Assembly: GCA_965230415.1 (NCBI GenBank)
Contig: CBDDKZ010000003.1
Coordinates: 124,001-188,000, forward strand
Direction: 5' to 3'
DNA: 64,000 nt
Source: CBDDKZ01 sp965230415
GTDB lineage: Bacteria > Bacteroidota > Bacteroidia > Cytophagales > JAAEPT01
The stretch's first letter is position 1; every line of letters begins with the position of its first letter. The notes under the pieces were generated by a model. That model saw only the letters and a list, made by a program, of their open reading frames with translations. It had not been told where the DNA came from and searched no databases. Below are positions 9,412-18,038 of this stretch, in pieces. The position numbers and the translations under genes were made by a program.

Positions 9412-10371
9412 TTGAAGAATTCCAAGTTCGAAAATATTGACTACTTATTTCAACAGTTAAAAAGCGGTGAGCGAATTGCGTTAAGTAAAGCAATTACCCT
9501 GCTAGAAAGCAGAAGAAATGAAGACATAGAAAAGGCTTTTTTATTAATGAAATTAATAGATGATGGTCTCCCTCAAAAACAAACTTTTCGTTTAGGTGTA
9601 ACCGGTGTGCCAGGTGTTGGAAAAAGCTCTATCATAGAAAAGCTAGGTTTGAAATTTGTTGAAGCCGGGAAAAAAGTGGCTGTTCTGAGTATCGATCCTT
9701 CAAGTGCCATTAGTGGTGGAAGTATTCTTGGAGATAAGACAAGAATGGAACACCTAAGTATGCATACCAATGCATTTGTAAGGCCCTCAGCCAGTTCGTC
9801 CAAATTAGGCGGCGTAGGCTGGGCTACTTATGAATCTGTCTTACTTTGTGAATTTGCGGGTTATGATGTGATAATTATCGAAACGGTTGGGGTAGGCCAA
9901 TCTGAATTTGACGTGCGCAATATGGTGGATTTTTTGCTTTACATTACACAAGCACATGGAGGAGATGATATACAAGCTATAAAACGAGGTATATTGGAAA
10001 TGATCGATGGCGTTATCATTAATAAAAAAGATTTGGTAAACGATGCGGCAGTTAGGGAGACTCAGCTACTTTATCAACAACGATCAACCAATCAACAGGG
10101 CTTGAAGTTAGTGTTGCCAACCAGTACGGAAGATCCGGAAAGTGTAAAAGAATTATACCACAAACTAAGTGGTTATATGGAGACATCAGATTTAATGGAC
10201 TTGAGAAACAAGCAAAAACTGAGCCGTTTGCGCAAACATGTAGAAAAGCGTATGTGGTTCGAATTGGAGAGAACAGGGCTGTTGAATGAGTACAAAGACA
10301 AACTATTTGAGAATAAGTTGAGTGAGTTTGATGCGGCCGAACATATCATAAATAAATATTTAAACAAATGA
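9412..10371 (+). CDS. meaB: MeaB/ArgK-type G3E GTPase (methylmalonyl-CoA mutase chaperone)
   Basis: P-loop GTPase that protects and reloads B12-dependent methylmalonyl-CoA mutase. Walker A is GVPGVGKSS (65-73); downstream are SIDPSSAISGGSILGDKTRM, the MeaB signature, IIIETVGVGQSE and NKKDLVNDAA (guanine specificity N-K-x-D). The start is a TTG at 9412; no ATG lies between the promoter and the conserved region. At 319 aa it is full length. No mutase gene is in the window. The stop overlaps the aguB start (ATGA), so it is coupled to the polyamine genes, an unexpected pairing for a mutase chaperone. Confidence 0.92.
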   Translation: MKNSKFENIDYLFQQLKSGERIALSKAITLLESRRNEDIEKAFLLMKLIDDGLPQKQTFRLGVTGVPGVGKSSIIEKLGLKFVEAGKKVAVLSIDPSSAISGGSILGDKTRMEHLSMHTNAFVRPSASSSKLGGVGWATYESVLLCEFAGYDVIIIETVGVGQSEFDVRNMVDFLLYITQAHGGDDIQAIKRGILEMIDGVIINKKDLVNDAAVRETQLLYQQRSTNQQGLKLVLPTSTEDPESVKELYHKLSGYMETSDLMDLRNKQKLSRLRKHVEKRMWFELERTGLLNEYKDKLFENKLSEFDAAEHIINKYLNK

Positions 10372-11225
10372 AAATAGGTCTGGTTCAATTTGACAGTTGT
10401 TCGAATAAAATTGAAAATAGCCATAAAGCGATCCTGAAAATCAAAGAGTTAGCCCAGAGTGGAGCTGAAGTAATTTGTACCCAGGAATTGTTTAAAACCG
10501 ATTACTTTTGCCATGAAGAAAATAAAGAATACTTCGATTTAGCAGATAGTATAGTTGAGAGCGAACTATCTGAATATGTAACATTGGCATGTGAATATAA
10601 AGTAGTTCTAATACTTTCCCTGTTTGAGAAAAGAGCAAAAGGACTCTTTCATAATACAGCTGTTGTTATAGATGCTGATGGGACCATACTTGGTAAATAC
10701 AGGAAAATGCATATTCCTGACGATCCGGGGTACTACGAAAAATATTATTTTGCTCCGGGAGATTTAGGGTATCGTGTATTTGCCACTGCATATGGACGTA
10801 TTGGTGTGTTAATTTGCTGGGATCAGTGGTATCCGGAGGCAGCCAGACTCACAGCGTTGAATGGAGCAGATGTACTCATTTATCCAACAGCCATTGGTTG
10901 GGATGCCGATGCTTCAGAGGTGATCAGGAAAGAAGAGTTAGACGCCTGGCTTATCATCCAAAAGAGCCACGCCATTGCAAATGGAGTTTTTGTGGTGTCT
11001 GTTAACAGAACAGGGGTAGAGCACGGATTACAATTTTGGGGAAACTCATTTGTGTGCAACCCTTTAGGCGTGGTTATTAAACAATTGGGAACTGAGGAAG
11101 AACAATCGCTTGTAACAATAGATTTGGGAGCAATAGAAAAGTATAGGAGAGTATGGCCCTTTTTGAGAGATCGTAGGGTGGATTCATTTTCAGACCTGAC
11201 AAAAAGATATATAGATGAAATCTAA
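10368..11225 (+). CDS. aguB: N-carbamoylputrescine amidase
   Basis: Nitrilase-superfamily hydrolase turning N-carbamoylputrescine into putrescine, CO2 and ammonia. The catalytic triad is visible: E40 (CTQELF), K113 (KYRKMHIPDD) and C150 (VLICWDQWYPE). The stretch GYYEKYYFAPGD is typical of the carbamoylputrescine group as opposed to beta-ureidopropionases. 285 aa. It overlaps meaB by 4 bp and aguA by 11 bp, so it sits in a tight operon with the enzyme that makes its substrate. Confidence 0.93.
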   Translation: MKIGLVQFDSCSNKIENSHKAILKIKELAQSGAEVICTQELFKTDYFCHEENKEYFDLADSIVESELSEYVTLACEYKVVLILSLFEKRAKGLFHNTAVVIDADGTILGKYRKMHIPDDPGYYEKYYFAPGDLGYRVFATAYGRIGVLICWDQWYPEAARLTALNGADVLIYPTAIGWDADASEVIRKEELDAWLIIQKSHAIANGVFVVSVNRTGVEHGLQFWGNSFVCNPLGVVIKQLGTEEEQSLVTIDLGAIEKYRRVWPFLRDRRVDSFSDLTKRYIDEI

Positions 11226-12231
11226 TAGTTATTTGCCGCCCGAATGGGAACAACACCGCGCTACCTGGTTGTGTTGGCCTCATGCCACAGACACATGGCC
11301 ATCAGATGTGATAGGCAGTGTTCATCGTAGTTTTGCTGATTTCATCAAAGTGATAACACAAGGGGAGCTGGTAGAACTTATTGTTCAATCCAATGAACAT
11401 CGCCTACAAGTCGAAAATTTGCTTGAATCCAAAAATATAGTAATGGATAAAGTGAGGTTTCACACATTGAATACTAATGATTCCTGGATGCGCGATATAG
11501 GATGTGATTTTATATATGCAAACAATCGAAAGACTGCCGTGAGTTGGGAGTTCAATGCATGGGGTGAGAAGTATTTGCCATTCGACCTGGACAATGCCGT
11601 GTCCGGTTATATGGCCAATAGTAGCACTTTTCCAAAGATATACCGAAAAATAGTTTTGGAAGGCGGGTCGTTTGAAGTAAACGGAAACGGAGTGCTGATG
11701 ACTACAGAAAGTTGTCTCCTAAATGTGAATAGGAACGGGTTTTCAAGGAGTGAAGCAGAAAAAGTATTGATTGAAAACTTCGGGGTAGAAAAGTTTATCT
11801 GGTTAAAAGAAGGGATAATGGGTGATGACACGGATGGGCATATTGACGATGTTGCTCGTTTTATCAACCAAAATACGATAGTGATAGGGATAGAAGAGGC
11901 CGTGTCTGATGAAAATTTTAGCATTTTGAAAAGTAACTATGAGTTATTGCTTCAAATACGTAATACCTGGTGGCCCGAATTGGAAATAGTTACCATTCCT
12001 ATGCCTGGCCCTTTGTATTATGATGGGCAAAGAATTCCTGCGAGTTACCTCAATTTTTACATAGCCAATGCAGCAATAATAGTACCCGTTTTTGGTGATA
12101 ACAATGATAGGGTAGCTATCGAAACGCTTAGTGGAATTGTTAAAGACAGGCCTGTTATTGGTATCGACGCCACTGATGTTGTGGTAGGGCTCGGAAGCTG
12201 GCATTGCTTAAGTAAGCATGAATGTAAATGA
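11215..12231 (+). CDS. aguA: agmatine deiminase
   Basis: Hydrolyses agmatine to N-carbamoylputrescine and ammonia (guanidino-group-modifying enzyme fold, porphyromonas-type peptidyl-arginine deiminase family). Visible family motifs are LPPEWEQHRATWLCWP at the start, NDSWMRDIG, LEGGSFEVNGNG, GDDTDGHIDDVARF with the catalytic His, and GSWHC with nucleophile Cys331, only seven residues from the C-terminus. The 338-aa length fits a family usually of 340-380. The ATG at 11215 lies inside aguB. With aguB this completes agmatine to putrescine; no arginine decarboxylase (speA) is in the window. Confidence 0.93.
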   Translation: MKSNSYLPPEWEQHRATWLCWPHATDTWPSDVIGSVHRSFADFIKVITQGELVELIVQSNEHRLQVENLLESKNIVMDKVRFHTLNTNDSWMRDIGCDFIYANNRKTAVSWEFNAWGEKYLPFDLDNAVSGYMANSSTFPKIYRKIVLEGGSFEVNGNGVLMTTESCLLNVNRNGFSRSEAEKVLIENFGVEKFIWLKEGIMGDDTDGHIDDVARFINQNTIVIGIEEAVSDENFSILKSNYELLLQIRNTWWPELEIVTIPMPGPLYYDGQRIPASYLNFYIANAAIIVPVFGDNNDRVAIETLSGIVKDRPVIGIDATDVVVGLGSWHCLSKHECK

Positions 12232-12329
12232 AAAATGTTGATAACTAGAATACTCCTGAATCAACAGTATGGATCTTTTTTTATAAATTGTACACACTTC
12301 TAAGGCTGAAGCAATTCAAAAATATTTCA

Positions 12330-13124
12330 ATGCAACAATACCTCGATTTATGCAAACATATCATGGATAATGGTGTGTTTAAAGGAGATAGGACCGGTAC
12401 AGGTACAAAAAGTGTGTTTGGTTATCAAATGAGATTTAATTTGGAAGAAGGTTTTCCTTGCCTTACCACTAAAAAATTGCATCTCCGTTCTATTATTCAT
12501 GAGTTATTGTGGTTTTTGAAAGGTGACACCAATATAGCCTATCTAAAGGAAAATAAAGTGTCTATTTGGGATGAATGGGCTGATGAAAACGGAGATTTGG
12601 GACCTGTGTATGGTTATCAGTGGAGAAGTTGGCCAACAAGAGATGGTGGGGCTGTAGATCAAATAGGAAAATTAATAGATCAAATTAAGAATAACCCCGA
12701 TTCCAGAAGGTTAATTGTGAGTGCGTGGAATGTGGAGTTTATTGATAACATGGCATTGCCTCCATGCCATTCGCTATTTCAATTTTATGTGGCAGAAGGA
12801 AAACTTTCGTGCCAGCTTTACCAGAGAAGTGCCGATGTTTTTTTAGGTGTGCCATTCAATATTGCAAGTTATGCACTATTAACCATGATGGTAGCTCAGG
12901 TAACAGGACTAAAAGCCTATGAATTTGTGCACACTTTTGGAGATGCACATATTTACTCCAATCATTTTGATCAGGTGAATCTGCAAATGACTCGTGACCC
13001 GAGACCTTTACCTCAAATGAAAATTAATTCGGATGTACGCTCTTTATTCGATTTTAAATTTGAAGATTTCGAGCTGGTAAACTACGATCCGCATCCGCAT
13101 ATTAAAGGGAAAGTAGCAGTATAA
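12330..13124 (+). CDS. thyA: thymidylate synthase
   Basis: Methylates dUMP to dTMP using 5,10-methylenetetrahydrofolate. The open frame reaches back to a TTG at 12288, but the Met at 12330 (MQQYLDLCKHIM) gives exactly 264 aa, the length of the E. coli enzyme, and the natural start. Family motifs: GDRTGTGTKSVFG, the folate/dUMP site VYGYQWRSW, catalytic Cys in LPPCHSLFQFYV (about residue 146), DVFLGVPFNIASYALL, and the terminal HPHIKGKVAV. It ends 6 bp from the convergent lyase gene. folA is not adjacent. Confidence 0.96.
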   Translation: MQQYLDLCKHIMDNGVFKGDRTGTGTKSVFGYQMRFNLEEGFPCLTTKKLHLRSIIHELLWFLKGDTNIAYLKENKVSIWDEWADENGDLGPVYGYQWRSWPTRDGGAVDQIGKLIDQIKNNPDSRRLIVSAWNVEFIDNMALPPCHSLFQFYVAEGKLSCQLYQRSADVFLGVPFNIASYALLTMMVAQVTGLKAYEFVHTFGDAHIYSNHFDQVNLQMTRDPRPLPQMKINSDVRSLFDFKFEDFELVNYDPHPHIKGKVAV

Positions 13125-13130
13125 ACCCTT

Positions 13131-13940
13131 TTAGTATATAGCTTCCCTCAGTTGATTAGTGAACTGTTGACCATTTTTGAATCGGTGGTTCTCTATTTGA
13201 CTTATATCTGCAATGTAAAGGGCATTACATATGAAGATAAAGTCTGCTCGAAGTAATTCTTGAGGTGTAAACAATCCTTCTGTGCATACACTTCCGTTTT
13301 TTGACAGATATTTAATGATTCGAGCTCTTGCCGTGCCTTCTATGCATCCACTTTTAAGCGATGGTGTGTATATTCTTTTATCGATACTCCAAAAGATATT
13401 AGAATGAAGCGTTTCACTGATTTTACCATTTATATCGAGAATGATTACATCTTCCAGCTTGTGTTGTTTTCTGAAAAGCCCTGCATGAATGTAATTCATA
13501 GAACTAGTCGATTTAAAACCAGACATAAGATGATAATAATTGGGTATTGCATCATAGAATTTGATCTTATCCCTCGTTAAAGCTGGTTTTCCTGTAGCGG
13601 AAGCCCTTATTAAATATTCAAACGAAGATGATTCGGGAGTATATAAGCCTGTACCCGCTCTCCATAAAAGCATTTTTAAGCGGCCATTTTCAAGGTCGTT
13701 TTGATTAAGTACTTCCAAACAATTATGTAGTAATAGCTCCGGAGTGTCGGGTGATAAATCAATGCCCAGCATTTTACAGCCGCGTTCTAAGCGGTCATAA
13801 TGTTGGTCGAAAAATGGTAGTCGACCATTCTTAAATGCGATGGTTTCAAATAATCCGTCGCCATAATTTAATTGCCTGTTGTGTACGGGGATTTCAATAG
13901 AACTGGAATCGTGTAACTGACCATTAAGTATTAACCGCAT
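13131..13940 (-). CDS. class IV PLP enzyme, PabC-like (4-amino-4-deoxychorismate lyase or related transaminase)
   Basis: Fold-type IV PLP protein, 269 aa. NYGDGLFET (25-33) is the class IV signature; the likely Schiff-base lysine is K143 in GFKSTSSMNY; ISETLHSNIF and CIEGTARARI follow. These fit PabC (aminodeoxychorismate lyase, folate synthesis) better than IlvE, which is about 300-350 aa with a different N-terminus, but D-amino acid transaminase cannot be excluded. It converges on thyA with 6 bp between the stops; both would touch folate metabolism, which is suggestive only. It is divergent from gpsA. Confidence 0.75.
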   Translation of the reverse strand: MRLILNGQLHDSSSIEIPVHNRQLNYGDGLFETIAFKNGRLPFFDQHYDRLERGCKMLGIDLSPDTPELLLHNCLEVLNQNDLENGRLKMLLWRAGTGLYTPESSSFEYLIRASATGKPALTRDKIKFYDAIPNYYHLMSGFKSTSSMNYIHAGLFRKQHKLEDVIILDINGKISETLHSNIFWSIDKRIYTPSLKSGCIEGTARARIIKYLSKNGSVCTEGLFTPQELLRADFIFICNALYIADISQIENHRFKNGQQFTNQLREAIY

Positions 13941-13958
13941 AGTAAAAGCAGAATTTTA

Positions 13959-13989
13959 TTTAAGAATGTTCTCGAAATAACTAAATTTG
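13959..13989 (+). promoter_or_regulatory. gpsA promoter
   Basis: TAAATTTG at 13982-13989 is an exact -7 match, with TTTA at 13959-13962 as a near -33 element and 19 bp between, the expected Bacteroidota spacing. The gpsA ATG follows 15 bp after the -7 element, so the leader would be only a few bases long. Confidence 0.6.
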
Positions 13990-14004
13990 AGACTCAATTA
14001 AAAT

Positions 14005-15024
14005 ATGACACCAATATTAAATAAGCAAAATGCCAAATCTATTGTCTCTGTAATTGGTGATGGTAGCTGGCCGACAGCCCTTATAAAGGTACTTTTAGAG
14101 AATCAGGTGAAGATCAGATGGTGGGTACGTCTCAGGGATAATGTAAAGTATATTAGAAATTTTGGGTACAACCCGGATTATTTAACAAGTGTATCTATTC
14201 CCAGAAGAAAGGTAAGAACTAGTTGGAGGATTAGTAAAATGGTAGATGGTTCGGAATATGTAATATTAGCTGTTCCTGCTGCATATATCAAAGAAGTATT
14301 AGATCAGCTAGATGAGGATGCTTTTCAAGGTAAAAAGGTAATTACAGCTATAAAAGGGATGATTCCCGGAGATAATATTCTGGTAACAGACTATGTTCAG
14401 CAAAAGTTTAACGTTCCAGACGATAAATTAGCGATAATATCGGGGCCTTGTCATGCCGAAGAAGTTGCTATGGGCAGGCAGTCATATCTTACAATTGGTA
14501 GTGAAAATGAAGACTTGGCAGCAGATGTTGCCAAGTTGTTTGATTGCAGGTACGTAAATGTGTCGTGTTTAAGAGACCTTCGTGGTATTGAATTTGCCGC
14601 TGTTATGAAGAATATTGTAGCCCTGGCATGTGGTATCACCCATGGATTGAACTATGGAGATAACTTTCAGGCGGTATTGGTATCAAATGCGATGCAGGAG
14701 ATTAAACGTTTTTTAGATGGAACGTGTCCTGCGGATAGAGATTTAAATCAATCTGCTTATCTGGGAGATCTATTGGTAACCTCTTATTCACAGTTTAGCA
14801 GGAACAGAACATTTGGCAATATGATAGGTCGCGGGTATACTGTAAAATCTACGATGATGGAAATGAAAATGGTTGCAGAAGGCTATTATGCTGTGGAAAG
14901 CATCCATAAATTGCTTGCTGAAAACGATGTGCATATGCCTATTTGTCAAGCTGTTTATAACATTCTTTATGAGAAAATTGCACCGGCGGTAGAAATACAA
15001 TTATTACGCGGTAAGATGAAATAA
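14005..15024 (+). CDS. gpsA: glycerol-3-phosphate dehydrogenase [NAD(P)+]
   Basis: Reduces dihydroxyacetone phosphate to sn-glycerol 3-phosphate for phospholipid synthesis. The Rossmann loop reads GDGSWPTA (18-25), where the usual family sequence is GAGSWGTA, so the third Gly is replaced by Pro. Further motifs: VILAVPAAYIKEVL, KGMIPGD, SGPCHAEEVA, MKNIVALACGITHGLNYGDN (catalytic Lys) and YLGDLLVTSYSQFSRNRTFG. 339 aa, full length. It converges on maf with 14 bp between stops. Confidence 0.93.
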   Translation: MTPILNKQNAKSIVSVIGDGSWPTALIKVLLENQVKIRWWVRLRDNVKYIRNFGYNPDYLTSVSIPRRKVRTSWRISKMVDGSEYVILAVPAAYIKEVLDQLDEDAFQGKKVITAIKGMIPGDNILVTDYVQQKFNVPDDKLAIISGPCHAEEVAMGRQSYLTIGSENEDLAADVAKLFDCRYVNVSCLRDLRGIEFAAVMKNIVALACGITHGLNYGDNFQAVLVSNAMQEIKRFLDGTCPADRDLNQSAYLGDLLVTSYSQFSRNRTFGNMIGRGYTVKSTMMEMKMVAEGYYAVESIHKLLAENDVHMPICQAVYNILYEKIAPAVEIQLLRGKMK

Positions 15025-15038
15025 TTGAAGATTTTTGT

Positions 15039-15635
15039 CTACATCAGTTCCTGGACGAAATCTTTCAACTGGCTGTATAGCTCACAAGTTGGTAACCCGA
15101 TGACGTTATTGTACGATCCGTTAATTTTTTTTACAGCACGAGCCCCTATCCATTCCTGAATGCCATATGCACCAGCCTTATCCATTGGGGCGTATTGTCC
15201 TATATAATAATCAATTTCATCGTCGTGAAGTTGAGCAAATTCTACTTCTGTTATAACACCAAAAGTTTTTGAATTTTCCTGGTTTCTCATACAGCACCCA
15301 GTAGCTACATAGTGTAAAGATCCGGAGAGTTGTTTAAGAATCACTTTTGCGTGATCTATATCTTTTGGCTTACCTATAATCTCATTGTCGTGAATTACTA
15401 CGGTATCTGAAGTGATGAATATCACTTCATTATTGATGTGTTCTGATGGTATTTGTAAAGCCTTTTGCTGAGCTATGTAGATGGGAACATCAAATAGCTC
15501 CAAGTCATCAGGGAAATCTTCTGCAAAGTCAAATTTCTGAATGGTAAATTCGAATCCCAATTCTTTCAAAAGCATACTTCTGCGAGGGGAAGAAGATGCG
15601 AGTACTAATTTGTAGTTGGAATCAAAAACGGCCAT
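15039..15635 (-). CDS. maf: Maf-family nucleoside triphosphate pyrophosphatase (dTTP/UTP-type)
   Basis: House-cleaning enzyme removing non-canonical or excess nucleotides, historically linked to septum formation. N-terminal LASSSPRRSMLLKELGF, the catalytic Asp in FITSDTVV, GKPKD and the distal DKAGAYGIQEWIG are diagnostic. 198 aa, typical. It is last in a four-gene minus-strand block (accC, DUF1015, TPR, maf), 7 bp behind the TPR gene. The DKAGAYGIQ form suggests the dTTP/UTP subgroup (YhdE-like), an inference from motif style. Confidence 0.93.
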   Translation of the reverse strand: MAVFDSNYKLVLASSSPRRSMLLKELGFEFTIQKFDFAEDFPDDLELFDVPIYIAQQKALQIPSEHINNEVIFITSDTVVIHDNEIIGKPKDIDHAKVILKQLSGSLHYVATGCCMRNQENSKTFGVITEVEFAQLHDDEIDYYIGQYAPMDKAGAYGIQEWIGARAVKKINGSYNNVIGLPTCELYSQLKDFVQELM

Positions 15636-15642
15636 TTAGCCT

Positions 15643-16848
15643 TTATTTTTCAGAGGTTTTTCCCGGACGGTAATCACTACAATATTTACTAACGTAATGT
15701 CCTGCTTCTTTATCGCCAAGTTCTTTGCCTTTCAAAAAATCAGCACATGCCTCATCTCTACGTCCAAGTTCATAATAGGTGAGTCCACGATAAATAAAAC
15801 TATCTGCATGTTTGTGATCATCTTCTTGTTCTATCAGTTTGTTGAAGATGGTGAGCGCATCCTTGTAATCCTGAAATTCATAATTGATAACAGCAACCTG
15901 GTATTCTGCGGCTTCAAAGGTAGAGTCCATTTTCAGGATTTCTTTTAATTCTTTTAATGCAATTTCTTCAAAACCGTAATGGTAATTGCACATGGCTTTT
16001 AGGTAATGTGCTTCAAGGTCATCAGGTTTAATAGTAAGTGCGTGTTTAAAGTCAGCAATAGCACCAACAAAATCGCGTAATTCCATCTTAACTTCCCCTC
16101 TATCAAAATAGGCAGCCTCTAAATCCGGATTTAACTGCAAAGCCATATCATAGTCTGCAAGTGCTTTTTGCATCAGTTTTTTGTGGTGCTTAAAATTAGG
16201 GTCTATTCCTTCGTGAAAGTAAGAGTTGGCACGTTGAAAATAAGCATCCGAATAACTGTCGTCTTTTTCAATAACTTTGGTGAAATCTTCGATGGCAATA
16301 TCGTAGTGTTCCATTACATATTCCACCCTACCTTTGTTAAAAAGGTAATCGATATTGTCTGGCTCAAGCTCTAATGCCTTTCGTATATCTTGAATTGCCT
16401 GAGATAGTTCTTTTTTCTTAAGATTACTCTGACCGCGTAAATAGAAGGCCTTGGCGTTGTTGGGGTCAGCTTTTATGACGTGATTAAAGTTTTCTATGGA
16501 GCCATTGTAATCTTGTCTTTCAAATTTTATCTGTCCCAATTCGAAATGGGCGTCATTCTTAAACTTACCATTGATCTCGGTAACTTTGTTTAAATCTTTT
16601 ACTGCTCTTTCTGTGTTATCAAAATGAAGTTCAATAAGCGCTCGTTGATAGTAACTGGGGGCATGATTGGGGGCTTCTTTTATAATCTCATCGAACAGTT
16701 TTTTTGCCTCAACTCTTCTCAATCTTTTAATCAGGTCGATGGCGCGTTCATATTTTGATTCAATATCATCACCCGCATAGCTATGGATTGAAGTTATCAG
16801 ACACATGATGATCAAAAATGGAAGAACAAATAACTTGGCGTTTTTCAT
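15643..16848 (-). CDS. secreted tetratricopeptide-repeat protein
   Basis: 401 aa with a signal peptide (about residues 1-25, ending SYAG) followed by roughly ten TPR units through the whole chain, recognisable by repeats such as AKAFYLRGQSNLKKKELSQA and DAYFQRANSYFHEG. There is no catalytic domain. It is probably a periplasmic or surface scaffold. It is 35 bp downstream of the DUF1015 gene and 7 bp ahead of maf on the same strand. A second, shorter secreted TPR protein lies inside the arginine cluster (48145-48834). Confidence 0.82.
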   Translation of the reverse strand: MKNAKLFVLPFLIIMCLITSIHSYAGDDIESKYERAIDLIKRLRRVEAKKLFDEIIKEAPNHAPSYYQRALIELHFDNTERAVKDLNKVTEINGKFKNDAHFELGQIKFERQDYNGSIENFNHVIKADPNNAKAFYLRGQSNLKKKELSQAIQDIRKALELEPDNIDYLFNKGRVEYVMEHYDIAIEDFTKVIEKDDSYSDAYFQRANSYFHEGIDPNFKHHKKLMQKALADYDMALQLNPDLEAAYFDRGEVKMELRDFVGAIADFKHALTIKPDDLEAHYLKAMCNYHYGFEEIALKELKEILKMDSTFEAAEYQVAVINYEFQDYKDALTIFNKLIEQEDDHKHADSFIYRGLTYYELGRRDEACADFLKGKELGDKEAGHYVSKYCSDYRPGKTSEK

Positions 16849-16883
16849 AGTGTTGACTAATTTAAATGGTTAATTTACATTTT

Positions 16884-18026
16884 TTAAACTTCACAAGCAA
16901 TATCACTCATTAAAAAACCACTGACTATTTTCGGGTAAAAGTAAGTGGATTTTTCAGCTAAAACCATATTATCAGAGATAATTTCTTCAATTTGTTTCAT
17001 GGTATAACCAGGAAGCATGCAAGCGATATATCCTTCTTTTAGGAATTCGACTGCTTTTTCCCAATGATTGGCATATGTTAATGAAACTGGCATATCTAAT
17101 GAGTGTTCAAAAACCTTGCCAATTACTTCGTCAACAAAACATTGGTGCTGTGATTGATAGTTTGACCAATCGCATTTACATTCATAGCTGATAGTATCAG
17201 TAATAATATGAAAACTGTCTTCATTTCTTGTTGGTGGGGTTTTTATCTCAAGAGCTATTGTATCAAATACCGATTGAAGTTTAGCTCTCCAATCACGGTC
17301 TTTTAAGGGTTTAAATAATCTGATGAAAGGTCTGATTGTTGGTGGGTGGAAGTGGTAATTGGATAAGAATATAAGGTGGTTTATTTCTTGCCCTCTCTCT
17401 TTCGCTAATTTTTGCGAAGCAGCCAATCGGTGATGTCCATCGGCAAGGATTATTCGTTTATTTAGCATCAATTGCTCTATTTTACCAATGACAGTGTCGT
17501 CTGATAACATCCCCAATTCATGTATAACTTTGTATTCGTCGGTATATTTAATGATTGGGTTTACGAGAGATTTTGCCAGTTCCTCCTCAATAAAGTTATT
17601 GTCATCTTTGTACAAACCGAAAGTAGGTAAGGTATTGTGTCCGGTAATTTCCAGTAGCTTTTTTTTCTCTTCCACATATTTCTCAATAACCGCTTCATGC
17701 CCTTTTAACCGATCAGTAATTTGAGGAACCACTATGTGACAAAAAAAACCTGTCCTCGTTTTTTGTTCCAATGAGATGGGGTGTGTGTAAGTTTGCCTGT
17801 AACTATAAAACGAAGGAGTGTCTGTCTCAATTAAACAATTTTTTTTGATAGTTTCCAATGACTTTTGGAGGAGTGAATAGTTTTGCGGGTAGGAGAGGTG
17901 TATACTATTCAAAGGATGTTTATACAATTGATGTGAACGGGTGCATTCCAGGGAGTCAAGTGGAGCGTATACAAAGTTTTCTACCTGGTTAGTTTTGCAA
18001 AGTAAGGCTTTTAAAGGTTTGATCAT
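16884..18026 (-). CDS. DUF1015 family protein
   Basis: 380 aa. The motif ILADGHHRLAASQKL (about 192-206) is the hallmark of DUF1015, with VIGKIEQLM before it and HLIFLSNYHFHP after it. The family is sometimes called a putative cytosolic kinase or HTH-like protein and has no firm function; its DGHHR motif resembles ParB/Srx-like nucleotide-binding sequences. 12 bp after accC in the same transcript. I assign no function. Confidence 0.8.
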   Translation of the reverse strand: MIKPLKALLCKTNQVENFVYAPLDSLECTRSHQLYKHPLNSIHLSYPQNYSLLQKSLETIKKNCLIETDTPSFYSYRQTYTHPISLEQKTRTGFFCHIVVPQITDRLKGHEAVIEKYVEEKKKLLEITGHNTLPTFGLYKDDNNFIEEELAKSLVNPIIKYTDEYKVIHELGMLSDDTVIGKIEQLMLNKRIILADGHHRLAASQKLAKERGQEINHLIFLSNYHFHPPTIRPFIRLFKPLKDRDWRAKLQSVFDTIALEIKTPPTRNEDSFHIITDTISYECKCDWSNYQSQHQCFVDEVIGKVFEHSLDMPVSLTYANHWEKAVEFLKEGYIACMLPGYTMKQIEEIISDNMVLAEKSTYFYPKIVSGFLMSDIACEV

Positions 18027-18038
18027 GTCAGTGTTATC

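Noticed and set aside
12288..12329. TTG start for thyA 14 codons earlier
   Set aside because: The internal ATG gives the canonical 264-aa enzyme.
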